Notes: a model not told the origin generated them from the sequence alone. Numbered from the stretch's first letter, positions 23,376 through 32,730 are shown. The stretch is DNA of 47,534 bases from Candidatus Baldrarchaeum yapensis (GCA_016840465.1 JAEOSH010000012.1:1-47534), one strand, 5' to 3'. Numbers and translations: made by a program.

Positions 23376-26180
23376 ATGCTTTCACGGGAGTGTGACAAAG
23401 GAGTGACAATCGCCGAGAAATATAGATCCTTTTTTACTAAGGAAAAATATGAAGTCGAACTTTTCCGGGAGAAAGGATTTGTCAGAAAGAAATGTAAAGT
23501 TTGCGGGAACTATTTCTGGACACTGGACCCCGATAGAGAAACTTGTGGAGACACGAACTGCGTAATGGGATATAAATTTGTAGGAAGGAGAGGACCTAAC
23601 TGGGACTTTCATCAGACAATAGACAAATGGTGCGAATTTTTTGAAAAACACGGTCATACGAGGATAAAAGAGTACCCCGTGGTCGCACGTTGGCGAGATG
23701 ACATAGCATTCACGATTGCTTCAATTGCAGACTTCCAGCCTTGGGTTGTTAGCGGCGTTGTCGACCCACCAGCGAATCCCCTTGTTGTGCCGCAACCTTG
23801 CTTACGGTTCGGGGGCAAAGGGTTTAATGACATAGATAATGTTGGAAAAACAGGAAGACATTTTTCTCTGTTCATAATGGGCGGGCAACATGCCTTCAAT
23901 TCAAAAAAATGGAAGAGTTACTGGATGGACGAGTGCATAGATCTTAACTTTAAATTTCTGACGGAATACTTAAAGATTCCACCGGATGAGATAACCTATA
24001 GAGAAGATGTGTGGTCGGGAGGAGGAAATCTAGGTCCATGCCTCGAGGCATTTGCCTACGGACTTGAAATCGTTAATAATGTGTTCATGCAATATGAGGT
24101 GCTACCCGACGGGTCAATAAAAGAAATGGAAAACAAAATCATAGATGTAGGATGGGGAATAGAGCGCATCTGCTGGTTTTCACAAGGTACTATAACGGCA
24201 TATGACGCAGTATTCGGCCCGGTACTTGAGTGGTTGAAGAAGGAAACTGGAGTAAAAGAGGACCTGTCACTACTGAAAAGATATGTCGAAGCATCATGCC
24301 TACTAGATAGTTCTGAAATCTCGGTGGCGGATAGGGATAAGATAGTTGCCGAAAGAATAGGCGTGCCCTATGAAGAGTTACAGCAGTCGCTAGGGCCGAT
24401 ACATGCTCTCTATGCAATTGCCGACCACACAAGGGCCTTGCTCTTTGCAATCGCAGATGGCGCAATTCCATCAAATGTCGGTGGAGGATATAATCTGCGT
24501 GTGCTGTTAAGACGCTCCCTATCACTTAATGACCTCTACGGACTGGATATAGACTTCATAGAACTGTTCTATAGGCATATGGAATATCTGAAAAGATCAT
24601 ATCCACGAGTACTCGAAGCGGAGGGGATAATAGAGGACATATTCAAGGTGGAAAGACAAAGATATTATGAAACTCTATCTAAGGGCAGATCTTACGTCGA
24701 ACGGTTGCTAAAGCGAAAGCGAGAATTGAAAAAGGAAGATCTCATAGAACTCTATGAATCACGTGGGATCCCACCCGAACTTGTGCAAAAGGTGGCAAGC
24801 GGGCTAGGAATAAAGGTAACCATCCCCAGCGACTTCTACGTGAGCCTTAGTGAGAAAGTATCTAAGCGCGAGGTAGGACAAAAAGAAGAGATTACTGAGG
24901 CACTCGCGAATAAGGTCAAAGACCTTCCTCCCACAAGAGAACTCTTCTACGAAGATCCCTACCTAATTGAATTCCGAGCTAAGGTTTTGAGAATAATAAA
25001 CAACAGGTATATTGTACTCGATAAGACATGCTTCTACCCGACAGGAGGCGGGCAACTTCATGACACGGGCTTTATAGGTAATACGAGAGTGATCAATGTC
25101 GAGAGAGTCGGAACCGTAATAGTTCATGAGGTAGAAGATACAACCACCCTGAACGAAGGTATGGAGGTCATCTGCAAGATAGATGCTGATCGCAGACGCT
25201 CCCTCATGAGGCATCATACCGCAACGCATATAATAAACGAAGCCGCGCGCAGAGTTCTAGGAAAGCATGTGTGGCAAGCAGGAGCAGAAAAGCGTCCAGA
25301 AAAGGCGCGATTGGACATAACTCATTATAAACCGCTAACACCGGAGGAAGTGAGGGAAATAGAGTATCTAGCAAACAAAATAGTGATGGAAAACAGACCA
25401 GTTGAGATAGAATACCTCGAGCGAACGATTGCTGAACAAAAGTACGGTTTCAGGATCTACCAAGGTGGAGCAGCACCAGGAAGAGTGCTGAGAATAGTAA
25501 AAATACACGACTGGGACGTAGAAGCCTGTGGCGGAACACACTGTTCGACGACAGGTGAAGTGGGATTGATTAAAATTCTAAGGGTTGAGAGGATCCAGGA
25601 TGGTGTTGTTAGAATAGAGTTCTGCGCGGGTGAAGAGGCCATCAAACAGATGCAGAATGAATTGTTGCTACTTGAAAAAGCTGCGCAGGTGTTGAGAGTA
25701 CCAAAGGAGCAGCTGCCAGATGCGGTAAATAGGTTCTTTAACGAGTGGAAGGAAAGAGGCAAGACAATAGAGAAGCTTATGGAGGAACTGGCTGAAGTTC
25801 GTGCCGACGCTCTCATATCCTCTGGAGAAAAATTGAACAACGTGTTGCTTGTTGCTGGCGTGCTCGGAGTTGGAAGAGAGGAACTCGTAAAGATAACTGA
25901 GAAGATAATAAACAGGGAGCCGTCCTCAATAGTTGCCCTTGGCGGAGGGACAGAAAATGCAACAGTGGTTCTCGGTTTCGGTGAAAGGGTCTGTCAGTTA
26001 TTTGATAACGCGAAAAAACTAACAAATGAGTTGTGCAAGAAGACGATTGGCGGTGGGGCCGGCGGAAAACCGCCGCTTATAGTTGGAGGAGGACCAAAGC
26101 GGGAATCCCTCGAAAGGTTGATAGAGGTCCTAAAAATAGAACTGAAAAGATTGTTGTCGGAACAAACCTTTCCGGAATAA
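23376..26180 (+). CDS. alaS: Alanyl-tRNA synthetase (archaeal type)
   Basis: 934 residues, typical for archaeal AlaRS. Archaeal N-terminus with zinc-ribbon-like KKCKVCGNYFWTLDPDRETCGDTNC, class II catalytic core (PVVARWRDDIAFTIASIADFQPWVVSG, LRFGGKGFNDIDNVGKTGRHFSLFIMGG), the editing domain RHHTATHIINEAARRVLG near residue 612 with its partner CGGTHCSTTGEVG near 716, and the C-terminal DHHA1 domain ending GGGAGGKPPLIVGGGPK. It charges tRNA-Ala and clears mischarged Ser and Gly. The first ATG is followed by ten codons before the conserved region; a later GTG would be equally consistent. Confidence 0.97.
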   Translation: MLSRECDKGVTIAEKYRSFFTKEKYEVELFREKGFVRKKCKVCGNYFWTLDPDRETCGDTNCVMGYKFVGRRGPNWDFHQTIDKWCEFFEKHGHTRIKEYPVVARWRDDIAFTIASIADFQPWVVSGVVDPPANPLVVPQPCLRFGGKGFNDIDNVGKTGRHFSLFIMGGQHAFNSKKWKSYWMDECIDLNFKFLTEYLKIPPDEITYREDVWSGGGNLGPCLEAFAYGLEIVNNVFMQYEVLPDGSIKEMENKIIDVGWGIERICWFSQGTITAYDAVFGPVLEWLKKETGVKEDLSLLKRYVEASCLLDSSEISVADRDKIVAERIGVPYEELQQSLGPIHALYAIADHTRALLFAIADGAIPSNVGGGYNLRVLLRRSLSLNDLYGLDIDFIELFYRHMEYLKRSYPRVLEAEGIIEDIFKVERQRYYETLSKGRSYVERLLKRKRELKKEDLIELYESRGIPPELVQKVASGLGIKVTIPSDFYVSLSEKVSKREVGQKEEITEALANKVKDLPPTRELFYEDPYLIEFRAKVLRIINNRYIVLDKTCFYPTGGGQLHDTGFIGNTRVINVERVGTVIVHEVEDTTTLNEGMEVICKIDADRRRSLMRHHTATHIINEAARRVLGKHVWQAGAEKRPEKARLDITHYKPLTPEEVREIEYLANKIVMENRPVEIEYLERTIAEQKYGFRIYQGGAAPGRVLRIVKIHDWDVEACGGTHCSTTGEVGLIKILRVERIQDGVVRIEFCAGEEAIKQMQNELLLLEKAAQVLRVPKEQLPDAVNRFFNEWKERGKTIEKLMEELAEVRADALISSGEKLNNVLLVAGVLGVGREELVKITEKIINREPSSIVALGGGTENATVVLGFGERVCQLFDNAKKLTNELCKKTIGGGAGGKPPLIVGGGPKRESLERLIEVLKIELKRLLSEQTFPE

Positions 26181-26273
26181 TGTATTATCGCAATATTACA
26201 TTACAAATAGTTTCGCTTAACCCTCTCACTTCTTAGCAATGATCGCCTTAAGCCCACGTATTATTCTGAAAAG

Positions 26274-26283
26274 TTCTATAAAC
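26274..26283 (+). promoter_or_regulatory. TATA-like box for the 62-residue small protein
   Basis: TTCTATAAAC lies about 37 bases before the ATG at 26316. Predicted transcription start is near 26304, leaving a 12-base leader containing GGTGG. The promoter and Shine-Dalgarno site together support the small gene being real. Confidence 0.45.
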
Positions 26284-26315
26284 AGCCACTGTAAAGAGAC
26301 TACACGGTGGTTGTC

Positions 26316-26504
26316 ATGAAGAGGTTGCTGGCTCAAGCATATCTCCATAAACTCGTCGAGAAGATAGATGAGTTGCTGATGAAAGATGTAGAGGAGGAAA
26401 CATTGAAACTCAAAATATTGAGTTTACTCACGCCTTCTGAGCTAATAGACATATTACTAATGTTGCGGCGAAGTGCAATTACTGCACCAGCAACAAACAA
26501 TTAG
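26316..26504 (+). CDS. Small helical protein of unknown function (62 residues)
   Basis: I do not recognise this protein. 62 residues from the ATG at 26316 (GGTGG six bases upstream; a GTG at 26307 is in frame). The sequence MKRLLAQAYLHKLVEKIDELLMKDVEEETLKLKILSLLTPSELIDILLMLRRSA has an amphipathic, strongly helical heptad-like pattern with alternating charged and leucine-rich faces, suggesting a helical hairpin or a small coiled-coil adaptor. It ends two bases before the convergent purA stop. Coding status is inferred from promoter, ribosome site and amino-acid pattern. Confidence 0.55.
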   Translation: MKRLLAQAYLHKLVEKIDELLMKDVEEETLKLKILSLLTPSELIDILLMLRRSAITAPATNN

Positions 26505-26506
26505 CG

Positions 26507-27517
26507 TCACACTTCGAATCTCCTATCGATAATTTCTTTACAATCCGGGCCAGTCCCTATGAGCGTAACTGGGAGCTTAAGTTCGCTTTCTATCTTTTCT
26601 ACAAATTCCTTTGCTTGAGTGGGAAGTTTTTCGTACTCCTTTATCCCTCTTGCTTCCGGAAATAGGACATCAAGTTTTGTGAGCGCTATTTGGGTTGCAC
26701 TATTAAGCATAATGGCTCGCTTTGCTAGTTTGAAGTTGAAAGGCGCAGCACGCCTCTCTCTGCCGGTAACCGTCGCCACCTCGTACCATCCCCTCCTCTT
26801 AGCCTCCTCTTTACTTATCTCACCCTCTAAGGGCCCGCCACCCACCCTCGTTACATAGGACTTAAAGACGATGATCACTTCATCGACCTTCTTCGGCCCT
26901 AGTCCAACATCAGCGCAGGCGGACGCTGCACATACGTCTTTTGATGTCACGTAGGGATACGTTCCGTGATATAGTGATAGAAACGTGCCTTGCGTTCCCT
27001 CGACGATCACAACATCCCCTCGATCAACTGCCTCATTAACCTCTAGTGGAACGTCGGTTATATACGGCCGAAGCTCCGGAATTTGTTCAGCAACTTTTAC
27101 AACCCTCAGTGCCCGATCGGCATTTGCCGGACCGCACCCCGATCCGGTGGTCCCTATTTTCCCGGACAGATGCTTTTCCCTTCTATCCCGATCTATGTGC
27201 GACTGTTCTATTATCGCACAGTATTTATCTATTCCCACCCTGCCCTCCGCACCGGTCACTTCTACCTCCTTGAGAAAAACCTCGGGATTTACAAGCACTC
27301 CTGGTCCTATGAGTAGCCGTGCCTTTTCATAGACAAATCCACTCGGTATCTGTCTGAGTTTATACGTTTTACCCCTGTAGTGAACAGTATGCCCGGCGTT
27401 CGGTCCGACCCCAGCTCTCACAACTATGGATGCCTTATCCTTCAACGCTAGGTAAGATACTATTTTTCCCTTCCCCTCATCTCCGAAAAATCCGCCGACC
27501 ACGACCGTACACACCAT
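26507..27517 (-). CDS. purA: Adenylosuccinate synthetase (short archaeal form)
   Basis: 336 residues, the short archaeal type (bacterial PurA is about 430). VVGGFFGDEGKGKIVSYLA holds the GDEGKGK P-loop-like motif with the catalytic Asp. Also seen are RAGVGPNAGHTVHYRGKTYKLRQIPSG, IGTTGSGCGPANADRALR, VIVEGTQGTFLSLYHGTYPYVTSKDV and TGRERRAAPFN. It converts IMP and aspartate with GTP to adenylosuccinate in AMP synthesis. The ATG follows GAGGG, with a TATA-like box at 27549-27556. Confidence 0.97.
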   Translation of the reverse strand: MVCTVVVGGFFGDEGKGKIVSYLALKDKASIVVRAGVGPNAGHTVHYRGKTYKLRQIPSGFVYEKARLLIGPGVLVNPEVFLKEVEVTGAEGRVGIDKYCAIIEQSHIDRDRREKHLSGKIGTTGSGCGPANADRALRVVKVAEQIPELRPYITDVPLEVNEAVDRGDVVIVEGTQGTFLSLYHGTYPYVTSKDVCAASACADVGLGPKKVDEVIIVFKSYVTRVGGGPLEGEISKEEAKRRGWYEVATVTGRERRAAPFNFKLAKRAIMLNSATQIALTKLDVLFPEARGIKEYEKLPTQAKEFVEKIESELKLPVTLIGTGPDCKEIIDRRFEV

Positions 27518-27548
27518 GGATATCCCTCTCGGTCTTAGTAGTTCTTCC

Positions 27549-27556
27549 TTTTAAAC
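27549..27556 (-). promoter_or_regulatory. TATA-like box for purA
   Basis: On the minus strand this reads GTTTAAAA, 32-39 bases before the purA ATG. It predicts a start near 27526 and a leader of under 15 bases. Between it and 27670 I see nothing else that can be supported. Confidence 0.4.
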
Positions 27557-27670
27557 TTTCCGGCAGATAGAATAACTTCTCACAATAGTTTCTCAATTTC
27601 GGAATTTGCGAGCGGAATCTAAACACTCATGGCAGGAGCATATAGTTGAGTTACTACTTTAAGCGGAATT

Positions 27671-27678
27671 GTTTAAAG
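27671..27678 (+). promoter_or_regulatory. TATA-like box for the C/D box sRNA
   Basis: GTTTAAAG is centred 27 bases before the first base of the sRNA's terminal stem (27702), the usual archaeal TATA-to-start spacing. It supports independent transcription of the RNA from this position. Confidence 0.5.
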
Positions 27679-27701
27679 TTCAACGAATATAGAACTATAC
27701 T

Positions 27702-27780
27702 GATCCGGCAAAGGTAAGGATGAATACTTCCGGCGCCGATTTGGTGACGATAAGGCATTTATCTGAACCTTTGCCGGATC
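27702..27780 (+). ncRNA. C/D box sRNA (2'-O-methylation guide) with 14-bp terminal stem
   Basis: A perfect 14-base inverted repeat (27702-27715 and 27767-27780) closes a loop with all elements of an archaeal C/D sRNA. Box C is AGGATGA (27717-27723), D' is CCGA (27736-27739), C' is GTGACGA (27744-27750) and D is CTGA (27763-27766). Both guides (27724-27735 and 27751-27762) are exactly 12 bases, the standard archaeal spacing. The terminal kink-turn has a three-base bulge (27716-27718) before the tandem G.A pairs, with D abutting the stem. In C'/D' the usual U.U pair would become C.C, a paired change that keeps the motif. By the box-plus-five rule the D guide would methylate the fifth base of AUAAAUGCCUUA and the D' guide the fifth base of CGCCGGAAGUAU. 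The targets are not identified. Nop5 and fibrillarin are encoded in this window. Confidence 0.82.
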
Positions 27781-27827
27781 ATCTCGGCGTAACGTAATTT
27801 GGGAGGTATTACTTTCATCCGAATCAA

Positions 27828-27837
27828 TTTTATAATG
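27828..27837 (+). promoter_or_regulatory. TATA-like box for pyrG
   Basis: TTTTATAATG lies 48-57 bases before the pyrG ATG, predicting a start near 27858 and a leader of about 27 bases that contains AGGTG (27871-27875). It lies 48 bases after the end of the sRNA, so the two are likely separate transcripts. Confidence 0.45.
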
Positions 27838-27884
27838 CAAAGCAAGGGATGTTTGAATAGTTTTGATCCAAGGTGCACGTTGAC

Positions 27885-29537
27885 ATGAGAACAAGATACA
27901 TTTTCGTAACCGGAGGAGTGATGTCCGGTATAGGAAAAGGCGTCACTACCGCCTCCATCGGGAAACTTTTCCAGTTTCGCGATTACACCGTTGACGCCAT
28001 TAAGATAGACCCTTATCTCAACGTGGACCCTGGAACTCTCAATCCCATCGAGCATGGGGAGGTGTTCGTAACAGAAGAGGTTTGGGAATTCGAGCCAGTG
28101 AAAGGAATGAAATTCAGAATCTCCGAAATAGATCAGGACTTCGGAACCTATGAGAGATTTCTGGGAAAAAACATTCACCCTAGGAATAATATCACGAGTG
28201 GACAGGTATACCTATCGGTAATTCTCAAGGAGAGGGCGGGGGAATTTCTCGGAAAGACTGTGCAAATAATTCCGCATATAACGGACGAAATAAAAAGGAG
28301 AATACGGCAGGTCGCCGAAGAGGAACAACCCGACATACTCATGGTTGAGGTTGGTGGAACGGTCGGCGATATAGAAGCAATGCCATACCTAGAAGCAATT
28401 AGACAATTTAGACTTGAGGAGCCTAGATGGGCAACCGCATTAGTCCACGTTACCGTCGTTCCTCGACTAAAAACCGTCGGTGAGCATAAGACGAAGCCGA
28501 CCCAGCATAGCGTGAAACTATTACAAGGAATGGGTCTACAGCCCGATGTAATAGTTTGCAGAAGCGATACGTTTCTCTCTGATAATATTAAAAGGAAGAT
28601 AAGCCTATTTTGTAATGTTCCCCCAGAAGCGGTTATTTCAAACCCCGATCTTGAATGTGTCTATGAACTGCCACTAATATTCGAGAGGCAGGGACTTGGA
28701 GACTACCTCTGTAAGTTATTAAACCTAGAGCCTCGCAAACCTTACACCGAGAAATGGAAAAAAGTGGTATCTAGGTTTAAGAATGCGAGAAGAAAAGTAC
28801 GTATAGCACTTCCCGGAAAATACACAGCAATCCATGACAGTTATATATCGATAAACGAGGCATTATCGCACGCGGCGGCATATTTGGACGCAAAAGTAGA
28901 GATATCATGGCTTGATTCCGAAAAATTCGAAAAGGATAAGAAATCTATGGAAACATTGAGCGAATATGATGGAATTCTGCTAACGCCAGGATTTGGAAGT
29001 AGGGGAGTGGAGGGAATGATCCTTTCTGCGATTTATGCGATGAAAAACGACGTGCCATTTTTAGGAATATGTTTTGGCGCTCAACTATTTTTCGTGGCAT
29101 TCTGCAGGGAATATTTGGGACTGGAAGGAGCGAACAGTACAGAAGTTGACCCGAATACAAAGTTCCCGGTCGTGGATTTACTTCCGGAACAGAAGCGCAT
29201 AACTGCCAAGGGCGGAACCATGAGATTGGGAGGGCATGAGGTAATAATCGAGGAGGGTACAAGATTATACGACGCCTACAAGAGAAGAGTGGTGATCGAG
29301 AGATTCCGTCACCGTTACCACATAATAAGAGAGTTCGCAAAGAGGGGAGAGGAGTACGGCCTCGTGATATCCGCATACGACAAAACCGGTCGGATAATAA
29401 ACGCAATAGAACTTGAAGATGCAAAGTGGATGGTTGGCGTTCAGTTCCACCCGGAGTTTAAGAGCCGACCGGATGCACCATCACCCATATATCTAGCATT
29501 TGTTAAAGAATGCTTAGAGTACAGAAGTAAGAGGTAA
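27885..29537 (+). CDS. pyrG: CTP synthase
   Basis: 550 residues from the ATG at 27885 (AGGTG nine bases before; a GTG at 27873 is in frame). The amidoligase domain begins TRYIFVTGGVMSGIGKGVTTASIGKLF. The glutaminase domain has PFLGICFGAQLFFVAF with the nucleophilic Cys near residue 395 and VGVQFHPEFKSRP carrying the His/Glu pair. It makes CTP from UTP, ATP and glutamine. It is probably the first gene of a unit with nurA (four bases downstream) and herA. With pyrD/pyrK it is the second pyrimidine gene set in the window. Confidence 0.97.
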   Translation: MRTRYIFVTGGVMSGIGKGVTTASIGKLFQFRDYTVDAIKIDPYLNVDPGTLNPIEHGEVFVTEEVWEFEPVKGMKFRISEIDQDFGTYERFLGKNIHPRNNITSGQVYLSVILKERAGEFLGKTVQIIPHITDEIKRRIRQVAEEEQPDILMVEVGGTVGDIEAMPYLEAIRQFRLEEPRWATALVHVTVVPRLKTVGEHKTKPTQHSVKLLQGMGLQPDVIVCRSDTFLSDNIKRKISLFCNVPPEAVISNPDLECVYELPLIFERQGLGDYLCKLLNLEPRKPYTEKWKKVVSRFKNARRKVRIALPGKYTAIHDSYISINEALSHAAAYLDAKVEISWLDSEKFEKDKKSMETLSEYDGILLTPGFGSRGVEGMILSAIYAMKNDVPFLGICFGAQLFFVAFCREYLGLEGANSTEVDPNTKFPVVDLLPEQKRITAKGGTMRLGGHEVIIEEGTRLYDAYKRRVVIERFRHRYHIIREFAKRGEEYGLVISAYDKTGRIINAIELEDAKWMVGVQFHPEFKSRPDAPSPIYLAFVKECLEYRSKR

Positions 29538-29541
29538 GGAG

Positions 29542-30699
29542 ATGTCAAATGTTTCAAAAAGCATAGAGGGCCTGGTACGAAAAATAATAATGTTAGAGGA
29601 AGAGAAGGAGGTATTCGTAAACATACTAAGACGGGTAAAGTACAAAATCAGCACCGATATGCTCCCCAAGCCTTTAACATGGAACATACTGGAGAAACAG
29701 TTCGTATATGGCGTCATCCCTACATCTCTCAATGGCTTGCGAATAGCAGGTATCGATGGAGGTGTTGTCACTCGATATCTTCAGACATTTGACCTCGTCA
29801 TTACCCGAGCAGTCGCTGCAATTTTTCATTTTTCCGGAGACAGTTTGAAGGTGGAGTACTTCCCAGAAAAATTCCCTTCGCCAGAAATACTTCTCGACAT
29901 GGCGCCCTCGAGCATAGCCGACTCGGAGATAAACGCATCACTTGAGAGAGTAAGAGCGGAGCTTGATGTTGCAATGAAACTGATAGATGAGTACAGCGTA
30001 GATGTCATACTAATGGACGGGTCTATAATTCCGCAAATGAGCGACAGGCCACCAGCCTACTCAACTGAGTTAAATGCAAAGTACAGGGAAATAGTCACCA
30101 AGTACCTAGAACTGTATGATAGGTGTTCAGAAAACGATATTTTGCTTGCTGGGGTGATAAAGGACAGCAGAAGTTCCCGTTTTATGAGTATTCTCTCAAG
30201 GCTACTACCCCATATGATCCGTCAATATCCCGAATTAAGGGATCTGTTGAGGATAGATTACCGCAGGATACTGCTAAATTTCAAGGATACCGATTTTCTC
30301 TTCCGATTTTTAAACGTGAAGGAGCGCACGACTGTTTTTAGATTCTCAGAGAAATGGTTTGAAAGCCTATCAGAAATGGGAATTGATGCCGAGAAAAAAC
30401 TACGCGAGATGTTTTGCATCTTTTACATAAAACCGGCGGAGTTCGATGTCCCCCTAAGAATAGAATTTTTATCCGCAGGTAAGGACCCAGGTACTATCGC
30501 AGAAAGGCTATCCTCAATAATTTACCCATTATCCTCCCATCACCCAGAGTATGCGTTACCATCAGTTCTCATAGAAGCGGACGCGATGGCCAAGATTCTT
30601 GAGACTGATCTCGAGATAATATATGAGAGTTTGGTGAACAAGATAGGATTCTCACCATCTCTGCTGAGATTACGAAGAGAGCGAAGCCCATTCTTCTAG
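29542..30699 (+). CDS. nurA: NurA-domain DNA nuclease
   Basis: 385 residues. The NurA fold is supported by LRIAGIDGGVVTRY (acidic metal site near residue 72), DVILMDGSIIPQM (second acidic site), LLAGVIKDSRSSRF, and the C-terminal SSHHPEYALPSVLIEADAMAKI. NurA is a 5'-3' exonuclease/endonuclease that acts with the HerA translocase to resect DNA ends for homologous recombination, alongside Mre11-Rad50 in archaea. The next gene is herA, 53 bases downstream. mre11 and rad50 are not in the window. Confidence 0.9.
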   Translation: MSNVSKSIEGLVRKIIMLEEEKEVFVNILRRVKYKISTDMLPKPLTWNILEKQFVYGVIPTSLNGLRIAGIDGGVVTRYLQTFDLVITRAVAAIFHFSGDSLKVEYFPEKFPSPEILLDMAPSSIADSEINASLERVRAELDVAMKLIDEYSVDVILMDGSIIPQMSDRPPAYSTELNAKYREIVTKYLELYDRCSENDILLAGVIKDSRSSRFMSILSRLLPHMIRQYPELRDLLRIDYRRILLNFKDTDFLFRFLNVKERTTVFRFSEKWFESLSEMGIDAEKKLREMFCIFYIKPAEFDVPLRIEFLSAGKDPGTIAERLSSIIYPLSSHHPEYALPSVLIEADAMAKILETDLEIIYESLVNKIGFSPSLLRLRRERSPFF

Positions 30700-30752
30700 A
30701 TCATTCCGTTAAAATTAAAAATTCGGAATACCAGAAGTTGATGGGGACATAA

Positions 30753-32300
30753 ATGAGAAAGGAGATAGGGACCATAATATGCACCGGTCGTTCACCCTGT
30801 GCATCCGAGTTTGATTTCGTAGTGACGGACAATTCATCCCCGATACCGGTGAGAAAGGGTCAATTTGTGGAGGTAAAGACCGAGGAAGGCATCATAATAG
30901 GTCAGGTTACCGAAGTCGTTAAAACGAATAGGTACTTCATGCATGCAGACGCGGTGAGAGAGTTCGAAAGGAGCGGATACTTGGTATCATCGATATTCCC
31001 GGTCGACAGATGGGAATATATAATAGGTAAGGCAATTGCACTCGCTGTCCTAACGAAAAACGGCATAGAGAGGGTGACATTCCCGCCCTCACCCGGAGAT
31101 AGGGTGTTTTTGGCAGATGAAGAAGTACTTCCAAAGTTCTTAGGCTTTGATATGGCGAATGGGGTCGAAATAGGAACCCTAATGTACCATGATGTTCCCG
31201 TGAGGCTAGATCTAACAAGACTTCTCCAAAAGCATGTGGCAATTCTCGCAATGTCGGGTGCTGGAAAGTCTTACCTTGCATCTATACTTATGGAGGAACT
31301 TCTGCTGAGAAGACCCGAACAGGGACGGATCGGTGTGATCGTGATAGACGTGCATGGCGAGTATGTTTCAATGGCCGAAAAATGCGAAGATAGCAATTTA
31401 ATAGACTTCTCAGACAAGATTTCGGTTATAGATGCCTCCTATTTTCAAATATCTGTGCCCTTACTATCAGAGCGTGACCTCGCAGAGTACCAACCGCAGA
31501 TGACACCTATCCAAATCAGAGAACTGGGGCGTATAATAAGTGCTCGTAGGAGGAAAATGCTAGAAAAGGGGGAGCCTTATGACTTAAAGCAAATAATTCA
31601 GGACGTGGAACGAGATGAACGGATACAACCACGAACAAAGGAGGCGCTTCTCGGATGGCTCTACGATCTCGAATCAACAGGACTATTTGGCCCTACAGAA
31701 TCACCAATACTCGAAAACATAATAAAACCCGGACATGCAACGATAATAGACCTTAGCGGAATCGTTAGCCTCAGAAAAAAGCAGATAATTGTCGCCTATA
31801 TGCTGAGAAGACTATTTGATCTGCGAAAGAGAAATGTAATACCGCCGTTTCTGGCAATAATCGAGGAGGCGCATCAATTCTGCCCAGAAGCCAGAAGAGA
31901 ACTTGCAATTTCAAAGAGCATAATAGAAACAATAGCGAGGGAGGGAAGGAAGTTCTTTGCATCATTGTGTTTAATAAGTCAGCGACCCGTCAGACTATCA
32001 ACAACGGCTTTGTCCCAATGCAATACGCATATCATACTGCGGATAACTAATCCCTATGACCTAAAGCACATAGGAGAGAGCTGTGAGGGAATTGACAAAT
32101 CAACTTTAGACGCTGTGACAACACTAAACGTGGGAGAGGCGTTGATAGTGGGGGAGGCCACGAATTTCCCAGTTTTTGTAAAGATAAGGACTCGCAAGAG
32201 CAGGGAACTCAAATACTCGGTACGATTGGAGGAGGTTGCAAGGAGATTTGAAGAATTTTCGGATAGACAACTATCTGAGTTTTATGACAATTCTATCTAA
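30753..32300 (+). CDS. herA: HerA DNA translocase/helicase
   Basis: 515 residues. An N-terminal beta-barrel (HAS) domain (GQFVEVKTEEGIIIGQVTEVVKTNRYF) is followed by a FtsK-like ATPase: Walker A AMSGAGKSYLASIL near residue 166, IVIDVHGEY, Walker B FLAIIEEAHQF near 370, and the motif LISQRPVRLSTTALSQCNTHIILRITNPYDLKHI. HerA forms a hexamer that pumps DNA into NurA during end resection. The 3' end overlaps the convergent ArsR-like gene by 30 bases. Confidence 0.95.
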   Translation: MRKEIGTIICTGRSPCASEFDFVVTDNSSPIPVRKGQFVEVKTEEGIIIGQVTEVVKTNRYFMHADAVREFERSGYLVSSIFPVDRWEYIIGKAIALAVLTKNGIERVTFPPSPGDRVFLADEEVLPKFLGFDMANGVEIGTLMYHDVPVRLDLTRLLQKHVAILAMSGAGKSYLASILMEELLLRRPEQGRIGVIVIDVHGEYVSMAEKCEDSNLIDFSDKISVIDASYFQISVPLLSERDLAEYQPQMTPIQIRELGRIISARRRKMLEKGEPYDLKQIIQDVERDERIQPRTKEALLGWLYDLESTGLFGPTESPILENIIKPGHATIIDLSGIVSLRKKQIIVAYMLRRLFDLRKRNVIPPFLAIIEEAHQFCPEARRELAISKSIIETIAREGRKFFASLCLISQRPVRLSTTALSQCNTHIILRITNPYDLKHIGESCEGIDKSTLDAVTTLNVGEALIVGEATNFPVFVKIRTRKSRELKYSVRLEEVARRFEEFSDRQLSEFYDNSI

Positions 32301-32549
32301 TTGGAGTTCGCATATTTTCCTAACACCATGCTCGCCAGGCTCGTAGTGGGTCTTTACGATTCCGGCCTTCTCTAAAATTTTTATTTGAGCGCTTATGTTA
32401 GCTTCGGTCTGCTTAAGCGCCTCTGCGATCCTACTAATGTCCGTCTTCTTTTTATCCCTGAGAAGTGTTATTATCCGCCATCTGGTCTTCGAAGATAAGG
32501 CCTTGGCGATCTTTACAACCTCATCGCCTTCAATAAGCAACTCCTGCAT
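32271..32549 (-). CDS. ArsR-like winged-helix regulator
   Basis: 92 residues: VVKIAKALSSKTRWRIITLLRDKKKTDISRIAEALKQTEANISAQIKILEKAGIVKTHYEPGEHGVRKICELQLDRIVIKL. This is the ArsR/SmtB-like winged helix, lacking the metal-binding cysteine box. Typical archaeal small regulator; ligand unknown. It overlaps the 3' end of herA on the opposite strand by 30 bases. GAGGCG precedes the ATG. Confidence 0.88.
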   Translation of the reverse strand: MQELLIEGDEVVKIAKALSSKTRWRIITLLRDKKKTDISRIAEALKQTEANISAQIKILEKAGIVKTHYEPGEHGVRKICELQLDRIVIKLR

Positions 32550-32730
32550 AGAATCGCCTCTTGACTATTCTATCAATTCTGCAGTTTAACGTTGTAATTC
32601 CGAATTCATAAGCTTACCTCTATGTTCACCTTCCACATGAGTTTTATAACGCGTTCTACAGATTTAAGACAGACGAAAGAACCGGGCCACGAAATATTCT
32701 TCCTTAAAGGACATATGGGAAAAAGTCGCA

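Noticed and set aside
23382-25840. Several antisense open frames across alaS
   Set aside because: They mirror the codon pattern of the sense gene, have no ribosome sites and no family features.
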